The notes beneath the pieces are model-generated. The model was not told where the DNA came from, searched no databases, and was given only the letters and a program-made list of their open reading frames with translations. A stretch of DNA of 64,000 nt from Sternotherus odoratus (Eukaryota > Chordata > Testudines > Kinosternidae), in NCBI GenBank assembly GCA_032164245.1, contig JAVMKO010000001.1, forward strand, positions 247,389,644 to 247,453,643, given 5' to 3'. Numbering within the stretch: position 1 is the first letter of the stretch; each line of letters begins with the position of its first letter. A program made the position numbers and the translations under genes. Below are positions 11,887 to 23,461 of this stretch, piece by piece.

Positions 11887-12130
11887 AGACTCATAGACTT
11901 TAAGGTCAGAAGGGACCAGGTTTTCCATTCCTCAGATCATCCTAGTAGCCCTGCTCTGCACCTGTTCTAGTTTGAATTCATCCTTCTTAAACATGAGACC
12001 AGAACTGCACACAGTATTCCAGATGAGGTCTCACCAATGCTTTATACAATGGTACTAATACCTCCTTATCTCTACTAGAAATACCTTGCCTAATGCAACC
12101 CATATCCTAATGTTCTGTTTTCTTTTTTAG
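11887..12130 (-). mobile_element. CR1 3' fragment, internally deleted
   Basis: ACTCATAGACTTTAAGGTCAGAAGGGACC is the usual CR1 3' terminal segment read on the minus strand. It jumps directly to an upstream CR1 part (CTGCACACAGTATTCCAGATGAGGTCTCACC), so about 200-300 bases between them have been lost. Confidence 0.7.
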
Positions 12131-12349
12131 TAAAACGAGGCCATTTCAGATGGAGGAGAGAGACTGTGGGTATAGGGGTAGAGAGAATGGAGGAGGAAGG
12201 GAGGATGGGACACTAGGGGCAGTCTGGGGGATACACTGAAGGCCTAGATTAGGAGTGATGTCAGTAGCCCGAAAGAGTTGAAGGAAGAGTACAGATGAGA
12301 TGACTTGTGAGAGCAGAGAGAGAAGGAGGAAAAAATAGGGAAAAATTCA

Positions 12350-12802
12350 TAACTGGTGTGGGGGAAGTAAATAAGGAAGTGCTATTTACTCCTCATAACA
12401 CAAGAACTAGGGGTCACCAAATGAAATTAATAGGTCGTAGGCTTAAAACAAACAAAGAGATATTTTTTTCACACAATGCAGTTAACGTGTGGAACTCTTT
12501 GCCACAGAACGTTGTGAAGGCCAAGACTATTACAGAGTTAAAACAAACAAACAAAAAAAACCCCACTAGGTAAGTTGATGGGGGATAGGTCCATCAGTGG
12601 TTATTAACCTGGATGGGCTGGGTGGTGTTCCTAGCCTCTGTTTGCCAGAAGCTGGGACTGGGCAACAGGGGATGGATCACTTGATAATAACCTGTTCTGT
12701 TCATTCCATGTGGGGCACCCGGCTTTGGCCACTGTCGGAAGACAGGATACTGGGCTAGCTGGACCTTTGTTCTGACTCAGTATGGCCATTCATATCTTCT
12801 TA
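12350..12802 (+). mobile_element. CR1 LINE 3' end, decayed
   Basis: The translation from about 12355 carries the CR1 ORF2 C-terminal words VNKEVLFTPHN, MKLIGRRLKTNKE and VNVWNSLPQNVV. The CR1 3' UTR follows, with GGACCTTTGTTCTGACTCAGTATGGCC and a tail ending ATATCTTCTTA at 12802. It is 5'-truncated and has frame breaks after 12540. Its orientation is opposite to the CR1 piece just upstream. Confidence 0.85.
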
Positions 12803-14122
12803 AGAGGTCATTGGACAGATATCTGGGTCTCACTGAGTTGAGCTCAATGCATATCCCAAAAGATGACTTTAGAAATGTGGCTTTGAGCTCAAAACTCTCA
12901 AAACAGGTGGATGGACCCTGGGGTTTGGTGGATGTTTAAAGTTACATCAGTAGGAATTATATCTGGAAGGACAGTTGTGTAGGTTGGGGATCACTAGACA
13001 GCATATCTTTCTAACAAAGATTTGTCCAACGCCTGGGCCACTTCCAGCATACCTCCCATGCTGTGGTGAGTGTGGGGGGAGTGATGCATGTGACTTGGCA
13101 TAGAGCTGGCAACAGTAGATTTCCATCGCCTTTGTACTCCACTATGTGAAGCAGCAGGTCTCTTATGGCAGATTTCCAGATGCTTTGTACTGCCTGAACA
13201 TCATAAACCAGCTGGTCGGAGGGCTGGAAATTTGGATCTATGAAAACAGAAACAGATGATGGAAGAGAGAAAATAAGAATAAGGGGAAGTTGAGGAAACA
13301 ATGGGGGATGGGAAAGAGGCAAGGGAGAAAAGAGGTAAAGACATGGCGGGAAGGGAAGTACTGTTGGAGTACAAAAGTTGTGCAGATGTTACTGGACTGC
13401 TGATGTTATAAACACCGCAGAAGCAGGTTAGTAAGCCATGGGAACTAGATTCATCCCACGATAGCTTTACTTAAATCTAGCTCCTTTTGACCTGGAGTCA
13501 GGGGAGCCCCAAGGGAAGCCTCTGTTGGCACCTGCAGGCTCAGAGTATGAAGAACTAAGGCCTGGAAATGATCAGCCTTTGGAGTGAGTGCCATGATTAC
13601 CTTTCTCCTGTGCTTGGCTTCTCCACAATACACAAGGAGACGGACCATTTCAAAACAAGTGGGAATTCTGGCTTATTTTCACTCCTCCTCCGCTGATCTA
13701 AATGATTAAAAATGCTGTAGGGATTAGACATTTAGTTCTCACTATCTCAGTATGTAACTCTCCCTACCTCTGATGTTTTCTGTTGATACGGTCAATTACA
13801 TGTTGACTGTAAGCATGTAAAGCAATGAGGCTAGGGACAAAAATAACAATACTTAGCAGTCATATAGTTCTTTTCATTTTCAACAGAGGAGGGAAAAAGA
13901 TATAGCCCTGCTATTCCTAACTGCTGATTTGGTAAATGCAGTGTAGGAATACAGTAGTGTGTAATGTAACCCCCTCCATTGTAAGATTGTCTATAAAATA
14001 GCAATGGCTGCATTACAATATGCCTTATACTAGAATTCAATTAATAATCTGATCATCTTCCTACCAAAAATTCATTTGTTTAATTCAGGTTAAAAACAAT
14101 TATATATTACTATGGCATCTTG
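12803..14122. other. Unassigned DNA with one exon-like minus-strand stretch
   Basis: Mostly featureless. On the minus strand at 13241-13066 a pyrimidine-rich acceptor-like tract (ctgtttctgttttcatag) precedes an open stretch containing VYDVQAVQSIWKSAIRDLLL. I recognise no protein, so no gene is called. Confidence 0.35.
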
Positions 14123-14370
14123 AGGTTACATCTAAACAGCCCATGGAAGCAAGCTTCCCAGCCAGGGCCAATGGACTTGGGTTAGCGAGGTTTGCATCTG
14201 CACTCTAAAAGTAGCTCTGCAGACCATGCTTTGAAGTTCCAGCTCAGGACCCCGAGCCACAACTTCAAAGTGCTGCCTACACATCTACATACAGAGAGCT
14301 ACCATGCGCCCTGCTCACTTGACCTAGACTGGGAGACTCGCTGCATTGGGCTGTTTACACACTGAGACCT
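14123..14370. repeat. MITE-like repeat related to 50.5-50.8 kb
   Basis: Shares with 50502-50780 the words ACGACTTCAAAGTGCT / ACAACTTCAAAGTGCT, CCCGAGCCACRACTTCAAAG and a right end of GGGAGRCTC. Ends read ACAGCCCATG and GGGCTGTTTAC, an imperfect inverted pair. No coding capacity. Confidence 0.55.
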
Positions 14371-14511
14371 ACCCGTGGACCGGGACTACATAGCAATCTT
14401 GGTACAAATGATACAATAGACATCTGTCTTTCTGGATGATACTGTAGCACAGCACTCCCAGGAAACAAAGATGAAAACATATTGTTTGAATTCAAAGGTG
14501 TTGCTAGATTA

Positions 14512-14623
14512 GGGTGTCCCAGTTTTATAGGGACAGTCCCAATTTGGGGGTCTTTTTCTTATATAGACTCTTATTACCCCCCACCCCTGTGCTGATTGTT
14601 CACATTTGCTGTCTGGTCACCCT
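14512..14623. mobile_element. Small MITE, AGGGTGNCC...GGTCACCCT ends, copy 1
   Basis: About 112 bases, with inverted ends AGGGTGTCC and TGGTCACCCT and a core TTTTATAGGGACAGTCCC...CTTATATAG...CATTTGCTGTCTGG. The same unit occurs inverted at 21178-21299 and 57755-57875. A TA borders the left end, suggesting Tc1/mariner-type insertion. Confidence 0.75.
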
Positions 14624-14719
14624 GTGCTGGTGATGGTATGTGCCCAGTAAAGTTCAGGATATATTTAAATTCAAGATAAATGTATGAAATCTTCACTGGA
14701 ACAGGCAGGCTTCCTAGGC

Positions 14720-14870
14720 TGGATTTTCAAAGATATTTAGGCACCTAAAGATGAAGAGAGGTGCCTACTGGGATTCTGAAAAAAAAATAGCTAAGCAGGG
14801 TAGGTGCCCAACTCCCATTCATTCCAAGAATACTTCAGTGAGAGTTAGGAACCTAATGTTAAAAGACCAG
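14720..14870. repeat. TTTTCAAAGATATTTAGGCACCTAAA-type short repeat
   Basis: GGATTTTCAAAGATATTTAGG then AGGTGCCTACTGGGATTCTGAAAA and later GTAGGTGCCCAACTCCCATT form the core of a common reptile short repeat. It is decayed. A related piece is at about 15235-15305. Confidence 0.5.
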
Positions 14871-15307
14871 GCCCTGGGCAGTCTAGCCTAGGGGTTAAAA
14901 CAATAGTTCATCTTACCAGTTAGAGCTGGGACTCAGCTAGGAACAAACCAAAGGTCAGTACAGGACGGACAGGAGCCAAAGGGGAACTGGGGCTGGAGAG
15001 GGGCAAGAACAGGGATGTGGAAGTGGGCTAGAGCAGGGACTGGAACTAGGGTTGGTACAAGCCAGAGCAGGGACTGGAACAAGGGCAAGCACAGCTGCAG
15101 GGCTGCTGCTGCTGGGCCATCCAGCTGTCCTTCCTGACCAGTCATGGGGTGTAGTCAGTCAGGTAGCCTGTCACAGGCTGGTTGTGCTTCCTGGATTTCC
15201 AGGAGACTGATTTGGTGATAGGGCCTGACATCATGACATTTTTGAAAACCCCACTGGACACCTATCTGCATTTTTAGATGCTAAATAACTTTGAAAATCT
15301 AGCCCAT

Positions 15308-15420
15308 TGTGTCTTGGCTTCCACCTCCATAAAACAGGGTAAATAATGTTCAGTCACTTTTGCAAAGTTCTCTTGAGCTCTACAAATCAAAAATGCAATG
15401 TAAGGGCTAATTATTATTTC
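15308..15420 (+). repeat. MIR/LINE2-like 3' fragment
   Basis: CCTCCATAAAACAGGGTAAATAATG, then TTCTCTTGAGCTCTACAAATCAAAAATGC and a trailing ATTATTATT keep the word order of the shared MIR/L2 3' region (CTCATCTGTAAAATGGGGATAAT ... TATTATTATT). Strongly decayed. Confidence 0.4.
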
Positions 15421-16739
15421 ATATGTTGTTAACCAAGTTGAGGCTCCCTCTTTGAGTTATTACCACTTTTCACTAATGTAAAAACTATTATCTGAAAATC
15501 AAAATCCTTTTCTCTTAAGCAGTCTGCTTGGCACTAGCTTTTTCCTACCATGATACTGTTAAATATTTACCTACCTTTGTCTGCCTTCTCCAATTTGTCC
15601 TCTGGGTTTAGACACTGTATGAAAAATGGCATTTACATATATATTTAAACCTTCTGTGCTGTGATTTTCTACTTTGCACTTAAACTGCTGGACCCCGTTC
15701 TGTGATCAAGTACCTCCATCTACCTCACAAAGAAGCCACTGAAGATTTTAGGTATACATCCCGGTGTATATCTGGAACAAGGCATTTTTGATTTATTTTC
15801 ATAACTGCTTTTGAAGAGCACCAGGAACACACATCCATATTGGTGGGTAAAGTTGTTGTAAATTACATAATATTAGTGTTAAGTTTACAAGTCATTTATA
15901 TATGCAATTAAACTAAAATATTAAATGCTTCCCTCAATGATGTCAACAATGGTAATTGAAATATTATTTTAGCATTTACTTATTAATAAATTCAACATGG
16001 ATAAACCAATGGAAACAATTTGATTTACACACAGGCATAAAATTAGTGTTTCATACCAGAAATAGTACTCATGTATCTCAATTAGAGAGGGGGCTGATAA
16101 AATCTGATTCCAGTGATAGATCCAGATCTGAATGCGTCCAAATTTTGATAGTTATCTGTACTTTTCTGGTTTTGGCCCAAATCTAGTATCTATTACCTTA
16201 CTTTTCTATCATAATACTGTAACTGCAGTCTGTCCTTCCACCTTAAGGTGAAAACATGTTCTTGCTGAAATATTTCAAAGAATAATAGCTCATGCTCCAT
16301 GGCAGTAAATATATGAGTGAACTTGTCCGTGTATACGTTCATGAATTCCAAAAATATCCCATATTATACAGCTGCCTGCCCTCAAGAACAAGTAGAAGAA
16401 TCCTAATGATGGTGTGTGGACTAGCATCAGTTTTTTTGGAAATCTTCCAAGCAGAGCGGACTTTTGAGTGGGCCTCCAAAATAATTTTTCACATCCCCAT
16501 TATTTAGGACCAGATTCTGATCTTCATTACACTGTTATGAATCCAAATAACTAGTGACTTTCATGGAGATACTTGGATTTATAGTAATGTAACTTACATC
16601 AGAATATGATGTTAATGAACTCCTGTCAACTATGTACACATGCTATGCAGAAAAGCAACCTTAGTATTTTCACTAGGATTATGAGAATATCATATTCCAA
16701 ACTAATATAGTGGCTTTCCTCCATAGGTTTCCAAGTGAT
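15421..16739. other. Unassigned AT-rich DNA
   Basis: Nothing coding or repetitive could be supported. GGACCAGATTCTGATCTTCATTACACT near 16506 is the start of a common reptile foldback repeat, but its partner arm is not clear. Confidence 0.4.
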
Positions 16740-16910
16740 TCCATTTTACAAAGGAGTTTCTCTGCCATTATCCTTATTTTTACAGAGGGGAAAGCAAAGC
16801 ATAGAGACTGTAAGTAACTTGTTCAAGCCTACAGAATAAATCAATTGTAGAACTGGGAATAGAATATTTTCTCTTGATTCCAAGTGAACCAGGCATCTCC
16901 TAATATGATA
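16740..16910 (+). repeat. Decayed SINE-like (MIR-type core) fragment
   Basis: TTTTTACAGAGGGGAAAGCAAAGCATAGAGA, AAGTAACTTGTTCAAG and GTAGAACTGGGAATAGAA follow the order of an ancient amniote SINE (ACAGATGGGGAAACTGAGGCACAGAG ... AAGTGACTTGCCCAAGG ... AGCTGGGAATTGAA). Similar pieces lie near 17500-17590, 20820-20865 and 55000-55090. Confidence 0.5.
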
Positions 16911-17237
16911 CAAAGGAATCTTTAAGTTCCCATCCGCCTCTTCTGCAAAGTAGAACCAAGGGGCTTCATGTTGCTGTCCATGCAGGGCTGACAAGAGGTC
17001 CCGTCAGCCATAAATTTACATTGTGGAAATGTATATGTTATATTCTCTTTTTTGTCTTTCCCCTTGGCTCCCACCTAGAGTCTATTCTGTTGTCTTTCTC
17101 CCATCCTCCCCATTTCTGCCTAATCTACCTATCTAAAGTATCCATCAATCTGGGAAATTATAAAACCTAGCACTTTATAAACATCAGCTAATCTGCAGAT
17201 AACCCTCCCGAAGTAGACATAAGTATCATTTGGCAGG

Positions 17238-17486
17238 TCTACTGCCAAACACTGCACTGGGGCAGCTGCATCGATTCATCTTAAGCAAATAAGTTCATAT
17301 GCTAATGGGAGAGCTTCAACTGTCAGGGTAGTTAATTCACCTCCCTGAGAAGCAGAAGCTATGTCAACAGGAAAAGGTCTTCTGCTGACATAGTGCTGTG
17401 TACATATGCAGGGAGGAGATCGGTGTAACTATGTCACTCAGGGGTGTGGATTTTTAATTATACCAATATAGATCTGTAGTGTAGAC
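17238..17486. mobile_element. MITE with GTCTAC...GTAGAC ends
   Basis: Ends GTCTACTGCC and AGTGTAGAC are inverted. The interior has GCTATGTCAACAGGAAAAGG paired imperfectly with TTCTGCTGACATAGTGCTGT, and a right part GATCGGTGTAACTATGTCACTCAGGGGTGTGGATTTTT known from turtle MITEs. No transposase. Confidence 0.65.
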
Positions 17487-18100
17487 CTGGCTGTAATCTA
17501 CTTTTCACAGTGGGAAAGAGAAGCATGCAAATGAAGTGAATTGATCAAGACCACAGAGACAATCTCAGTATCAGAGCCACAGAAGTAGTTGCATACTATA
17601 TTGATATGTCCAGAGCTACATCACTTGCTCCATTGAGTAGAGAGTTCAGTTATTGGATAACACTTAAAATGCAAATGGATCTGAACCAAAAATGAAGAGC
17701 CCTTTGGATGTAAATTTCATGGTTCCTAAAGGTCAATCCTACATGCTTGTAAAGGGATAGTAACTATCTTGTGACATGGGGGGGGGGGGGGATTAACCCT
17801 AGGCATTGTTTACATTTTAAAAATAAATGTGAAATGATCAAAAATACATGTAAAAATCCTGTAATTTAAGCAGCTATATTTTTAGGGTCATGGCATAGTA
17901 AATACAAAAAAATAAAAAAAGAAGAAGAAATTACAGCATTTTTATCTGTGAGATTTACCTTGATTTCATGATTTTTCATTTTATTTCATCAGACAGTAGA
18001 AGATGCATATTTTTACTATGACCTGCACTGATCCTCTGTTTTATGCTTATTAGTTACGTCATTCAAGGATTTAAGGACCTGATTGTTCATGCAGAAAAGA
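17487..18100. other. Unassigned DNA with a G homopolymer
   Basis: Contains a decayed SINE-like piece (about 17500-17590) and a run of about 14 Gs near 17779-17792. No gene. Confidence 0.4.
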
Positions 18101-18376
18101 CAGGGATCGTCAACCTTGGCATGTGGGATCGCAGGGTAAGCACCCTTAGTGGGCCCTGCTGCTTTGTTTACTTACTGGTTCACCAACTGCGGCTCCCACT
18201 GTCTCCGGTTCGCTGTCCCAGTCCAATGGGGGCTGCGGGAAGCGGCACGGTATTGGCTGCCACTTCCCGCAGTGCCATTGGATAAGGACGGCGAACCACA
18301 GGCAGTGGGAGCTGGGGTCGGCGAAACGGCAAGTAAACAAACTGGCGGTCCCCCGTGCCAAGGTTGCCGATCCCTG
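18101..18376. mobile_element. hAT-type foldback element, CAGGGATCG...CGATCCCTG family, copy 1
   Basis: Inverted ends CAGGGATCGTCAACCTTGGCA and TGCCAAGGTTGCCGATCCCTG. The two halves are largely complementary (GGTAAGCACCCTTAGTGGGC / GGTTCGCTGTCCCAGTCCAATGGGGGCTGCGGGAAG). The same family occurs at 41257, 44750, 48389 and 49029. No clear 8-bp TSD remains here. Confidence 0.75.
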
Positions 18377-18429
18377 TATTAGAACAACCAAGCAACAGTA
18401 ACTGCAAATGCACGTAGCTGTGGGTGCAG

Positions 18430-18560
18430 AATTATTATTGTTATTAATAATCATGTTTATTATGGCAGTGCCTATGGCTTAACCAAGAAAAGGGTACCAT
18501 TGTGCTAGGCACAGAAAAACACTGAGCAGACAGTCCCTGCCCTGAAGAGCGTACCATGTA
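18430..18560. repeat. Dispersed short amniote-type repeat fragment
   Basis: A TTATTATTATGGCAGTGCCTATGG start is followed by ACCATTGTGCTAGGCACAG and AGACAGTCCCTGCCCTGAAGAGC. This is the best preserved copy of the dispersed repeat also seen at about 5136, 11700 and 41590. Family name not known to me. Confidence 0.5.
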
Positions 18561-19831
18561 AATTGGCAAAACACACACGGGCTGGGGGAAACTGATCTAA
18601 CACACAAAAACAGTGAACAATCTAATGACAGCAAAAGTTTCACAATTTTTGTTTTGGGAGAGTTAGGAAGGAATAAGATAAAGTGAAGAAAAGATGGGGA
18701 ACTGAAGGGAATGGAGTGAGGGGGAAAGCACAGGGGAGAAGAGGAATGAGGGGGCAGGTGTTGAGTGAAGCTCAGATGAAGAGAAAGTGAGGGTGGGAAA
18801 GGGAGGCTGATTGGCTGTTTGCTCCATCATCTCAGGGCAGGGAAAATCTACTCAAAATGGTTGAAAATCCTCTGAATGGCTGCTTCTGCAGCTGCTCCTC
18901 CTGGCTAGAGTCACTGCCTGTTTTGTCTTCTGCAGTTTTTCATCAAGACGATATGCAGACCCTTGATGAATTATTATATTTTTGTCAGATTAATACTTCA
19001 TATCTAAACCAATGAGTTTGGAACTATATTAATACATGCATTGAGAAACTGACCTCATCATAAGCAGCTTACAATGAATGTTATTTCTCCATTATATTCT
19101 AGTGTAGTTTTACTTTTGTTATGCAGAATCAGATTTAAGTTTTATTGCACACCCAGATTAAGTCTCTGATTCAAACACACAGGACTGGTCTTCTCCACAC
19201 TCCTCCTACACTCGGAGGATGGGAGATATAAGTAAAACTGTACCTTTATCCACTTTTGTGTGGGAGGAGCAATCTACAACACAGTTCCATCTCCTTTATT
19301 TCTCATCTTGATTATGACTTTCCATTGTTTCTATTCTCTGTAACCTGGAATTATCCTTGATCTTGTATCTGCAGGTATCTTTCACCATCTCCACAATATT
19401 GCCTATACTCTACTCCCTTCAATACACATCTACTGAGATCTCCATCAATGCCTTAATTTCCTCTCATTTTCACTATTAACTCTCATCTCATTCAGTCTTT
19501 GACATCATCAAAATGGCTGTCAGAGACTCCTTTTATGTGGCAGATCTTAACTGTCACAAAATTTCAGACCTAAGGTTTTAAATGGCTGAATCCTTGACTT
19601 AATGTTGCTTACTAATCAATTCCCTTTAAATGGATCAAAATGATTCATATGAGATATACCAAATATCATAGACTCAGAAATAATGTAGTTTGATTTAACT
19701 TATGCAGTTCTATAGTTACCAATACTGAAATGGAAACCATTATTTCTTTGCAGCATTCAACAGCCCCAACTGGATCAGGGTCCTGCTATGTTGAGGGCCA
19801 TACAAACATATTGCTTCTCCATGCACACCCA
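18561..19831. other. Unassigned DNA
   Basis: Purine-rich near 18660-18800, then AT-rich. No gene or clear element. Confidence 0.4.
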
Positions 19832-19920
19832 GGGTCCAGATTCTCAACTGATGTAAATTGGGATAGCTCCACTGAAATAAATGGAGCTACACCAATTTAC
19901 ATCAACTGAAAACCTGGGCC
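19832..19920. repeat. Foldback repeat around ATGTAAATTGG...CCAATTTACAT
   Basis: The arms GGGTCCAGATTCTCAACTG and CAACTGAAAACCTGGGCCC pair, as do ATGTAAATTGGGATAGCTCC and GGAGCTACACCAATTTACAT. It makes a hairpin of nearly 90 bases with an AT-rich tip. A relative is at about 58262-58335. Confidence 0.65.
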
Positions 19921-21177
19921 CTTATATTATTAAGTTTCACATAAATGTATCCAACAGAGACACTCAGTGATATTTCCTATGGCAGAGGTGGCACATAAAA
20001 TTTATGGTCCGTAGGTCCAATATTTATGAAAACAATGGATGAGGGAGCAGTTTTACTTAATTAGAATTGTAGTTAATACATGAGAGACTCCACACACACA
20101 CATTATGAGTAAGCATAGGTAAGGCTGATATTGGACTATCCTCCACTCATTAGAATGTGATTACACATTTGATTGTCTTTATTAAGTTATCCAAGATATT
20201 AATCTGGAGAGTTATTGAAGATTCATCCTTAAAACATACATTGTTACAAATTAGGTTTCAACACATTTTTTGTAAGAATTGTATAGCTTTTTATAAACAC
20301 AGAGGATGTTTTTTTCTTAGTACTGGCAGAAAGCATAGATGAGGTTTTCCACACACGCCATAATAAGTGAAATGCTTAACAGGATACCATATGTGTTGGC
20401 AACTCCTCCTGAACAAATTTTAAAGGGCAAGCTAATGACAATATTCAGAATTTTATTGCTTAGCGAGAGGTCCATTAAACTAATTAAGAAAGTCTATGTC
20501 ATCATCTTCCCTCAGAGCAAACTCACTTCAGAAAACTTCCCTACTCTGTCAGAAAAACTAAAGTGAATAAAACCTTTTTTTTTTTATGTGAAGTTGGGTG
20601 TTGGGAAATGGTGTATGGGGAAAACAGTACAAAAAGCTTTGTCAAACCAACAACATATGAGCATCCGTCTCTAGCAAGGCAGATAGTTTCCATGAAGTGA
20701 CCTTTTTTATTTTAGAAACTATTACTTACACAGCCCCTGTTGCCATGGCATGTAACCTTTCATTAACTTGAACATATTTATATCCACAACACCACGGTGG
20801 GGTAGGGAAGTACAGTTATCCTTGTTTTACAGATGGGGAACTGATTCACATAGAGACAAAGGGTAAAATATTCAAAAGTGCCTAAGACCCAGATCCTTAG
20901 GCATTGCTTCACTCAGCATTGCAAAGTCGAACACCTCAGGTACCCTGATACCCAATGGAATTTTCAGCCCCAGGCTTGGTGCCCAGGCTCTCCATACAAT
21001 CCATTGGGGGAGTTAGAAGCCTAAGAAATGGGTGCCCAGGAACGCGAAAGAGCAAGGAGATGCCTAAGCTAACCAGGAGTGAAATGCAGGGGGAGAAGAG
21101 GAACTTAAGTGCTGCCTGTGTCTGGCTGACTGCCTCCCTCCACTCGTGAACCCTTTCCTGGAGATAGGCACTCGTGC
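19921..21177. other. Unassigned DNA with decayed short repeats
   Basis: A decayed SINE-like piece lies at about 20815-20865. A possible TTTTCAAAG-type piece follows to 20965. Otherwise unrecognised. Confidence 0.4.
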
Positions 21178-21299
21178 AGGGTGACCAAATAGCAAGTGTG
21201 TAAAATTGGGATGAGGGTGGCGGGTAATGGCAACTATATAAGAAAAAGGCCCAAATAGGAGGATTGTACTTATAAAATCAGGACATTTGGTCAGCCTAC
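21178..21299. mobile_element. Small MITE, AGGGTGACC family, copy 2
   Basis: Ends AGGGTGACCAAAT and ATTTGGTCAGCCT are inverted. The interior CTATATAAGAAAAAGGCCC is the reverse complement of the middle of copy 1 at 14512-14623. Confidence 0.75.
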
Positions 21300-22180
21300 A
21301 TCTGACAGATCAACAGCTTAGGTTGCCAGTGTCCTAGTATGAGCCTTCAGAATAATCACAAAAAGGCTCTAGTCTAGAGGACATATTGAACTTTTTCACC
21401 GATAGAAATGATATCTTAAAAAGTCATGTAAGGGATAAATTTGATCTTGACAAGCTGGTCATCATTTTCATGAGAGAAATATTGAACAGATTGAGCCTGT
21501 CCCTGCCAGCAGGTATATGGGATCTTGGGGAGCAATTACCACACAGGTGGGGTGCAAAATAAATTTATTAAGAAAATGCGAAAACAGGGAAAATTCAATA
21601 GTGAGGGGTATGGGGTTTGTTAAAGTGGACAATTGGGGAGAGGTTTCTTTTAGTAAATGGGATAGGGGATTTCAATAGTGGGGTACAATACAGTGGGGTA
21701 TAATACAGTAGGCAACCAATTAACACTGAAGCATAAATGTAACAGGTGGCTAACAATTCCTATGTAAAAAGTGTGTCACAGCAGCATATAATCAACTAAC
21801 AGCATGGATAAAATGTGTTAAACAACCAACAATTTCAGGTAACAAAGTAAATGTAAAATGTGAGGTGTATTAGAGAGAAAAGGGGGTAACCAATGGGGTT
21901 TTATGCTAGAAAGAGAAAGAGAAGACAGGCTGTAAGTAGAAACAGCAGAGAAGTAAAGGTTGGGGGATGGGGGAAGAGGAGCACATGGTGGGGGGAGATT
22001 TAAACTCAGGGAGACACAGAGCAGACAGCAGAGGGACAATTATACAAACACAGCAAAATCTTATCTATGATTTAACTTAACCAAAACTACACAAATTAGC
22101 AAATATCAAACACAATGCAACAATTTCCTAAACCTAACTTAACTACAGCTATGAAGAATGAAATTACAACTTATCTAGCT

Positions 22181-22390
22181 AAGAGAGGTTTTGAGACACA
22201 GACCAAGGGGAGTTTAAGAGAGGTTTTGAGACACAGACCAAGGGGAGTTTAAGAGAGGTTTTGAGACACAGACCAAGGGGAGTTTAAGAGAGGTTTTGAG
22301 ACACAGACCAAGGGGAGTTTAAGAGAGGTTTTGAGACACAGACCAAGGGGAGTTTAAGAGAGGTTTTGAGACACAGACCAAGGGGAGTTT
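22181..22390 (-). repeat. 35-bp tandem repeat in 3' LTR, six full copies
   Basis: Six perfect or near-perfect 35-bp units starting AAGAGAGGTTTTGAGACACA lie head to tail, followed by partial relatives to about 22480. The 5' LTR has only three. The array is upstream of the polyadenylation signal in the viral sense, so it may act as a U3 enhancer block; this role is inferred. Confidence 0.95.
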
Positions 22391-22681
22391 AAGAGAGGTT
22401 TTGAGCAAGGAGTTTAAGTCTGTGTGTTGGGGAAACAGAGTTTAAAGAGGAGTTTAAGAGAGGTTTTTAAGCAAGGAGTTTAAGTCTGTGTGTTGGGAAA
22501 AACAGAGCCAGCAGCTAGAGTAATTAAGTATAGAAAGTTTCACAGAAGAGAGGTTCTCACCAGTCCCCAGACAGCAGCAAAGACTGAAGCAGCAATCAAC
22601 ATCAGAAGAAGCCAGGAGGGCTCAGCACGGTCTTGATCAGCAATAGGTCTCTCAGGCAGCAATTCGTTCTTCGTGGGGTGG

Positions 22682-22817
22682 GGGGTTAAAAACGGGGGTA
22701 CGCTCAAAAATAAAACGAGAGCGGGGGGGGGTTTTAAAAATGGGGGTACGCTCAATAATAAAACGAGAGCGGGGGGGGTAAAACGGGGGTACGCTCAATA
22801 ATAAAACGAGAGCGGAG
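22682..22817 (-). repeat. About 47-bp tandem repeat in 3' LTR, three copies
   Basis: Units carry GGGGGTACGCTCAATAATA then AAACGAGAGCGGGGGGG. There are three copies here and two in the other LTR (about 28971-29054). Each unit contains a G run that differs in length between copies. Confidence 0.9.
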
Positions 22818-23373
22818 AAAGGACCCCCCAGAACCCCTGCCTGATCAGGCCAGGTAGCAATGCAGGAACCTTTCTGATGCTAGTTTCAAAATGCCTGTTC
22901 TTAAAAGCAAACTCAGGCAGTTTCCCTGCCAGTAATGCTGATAGGCTCCTTCTGTCACAGGGGAGGAGTTCAGAGAAAAACTACAGGTGAGTAGAAACAT
23001 GCCTGGACAGAGTTCCCCCTCATGACTCAAAAGCACATGAGGCCTATGACTCATGCCCAGGATCTTCAAAGTACATTGGTCTTACAGCTTGAACAGAGCC
23101 TTGCCCTACACAGAGCCCAGGTTTAACGAGGTGATAACAGGACCAACCCTTTGAACAGGGCAGTTATCCCACTTGAGCACAAGTGGCCATCCCTTTGAGA
23201 AGGGCAATGGCTCGTTGTAAACAACTTAAGGGGCCCTCCCTTTGAGAAGGGCAGTGGCCCTGGTAAATAATTTTAACAGCCAGGGAGGGGCGGCCACAGG
23301 AGAGCAAAAACAAAATGGAGAAGGGGACAGCTGTAACAGACAAAATGGAGTAGGGGGAAAGCTGTAACAGACA

Positions 23374-23385
23374 TGCCCCCCTGGC
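23374..23385 (-). other. Putative polypurine tract of the ERV
   Basis: On the minus strand the bases GGCCAGGGGGGCA lie directly against the TG of the 3' LTR. The tract is short and ends in CA rather than in purines, so it is a weak example. The call rests on position. Confidence 0.6.
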
Positions 23386-23461
23386 CGACCTGAACGGGCT
23401 GTGAGGGGGATGTCCCATGTAAAGACCAAAGAAAAAAAAATGGAAGAAAAAAGAAAAGGTG

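Larger units (their letters stand above)
21498..23373 (-). repeat. 3' LTR of the ERV (1876 bp)
   Basis: It matches 27888-29611 end to end. The plus-strand left end TGTCCCTGCC and right end CAGACA are the TG...CA boundaries. It is 152 bp longer than the other LTR, fully explained by three extra 35-bp units and one extra unit of about 47 bp. On the minus strand an AATAAA signal lies about 65 bases before the LTR end (plus AATTTATT near 21560). An LTR of this length is unusually long. Confidence 0.95.

Noticed and set aside
22181..22480. Could the 35-bp repeats be a CRISPR-like array?
   Set aside because: The units are contiguous with no spacers, the setting is a vertebrate genome, and the array lies inside a retroviral LTR.
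22845..23069. Identical 74-residue open frames in both LTRs (also 29083-29307), and 73-residue frames at 21818-22039 and 28208-28429
   Set aside because: They are identical only because the LTRs are nearly identical. No recognised domain, and nothing marks them as a superantigen-like LTR gene.
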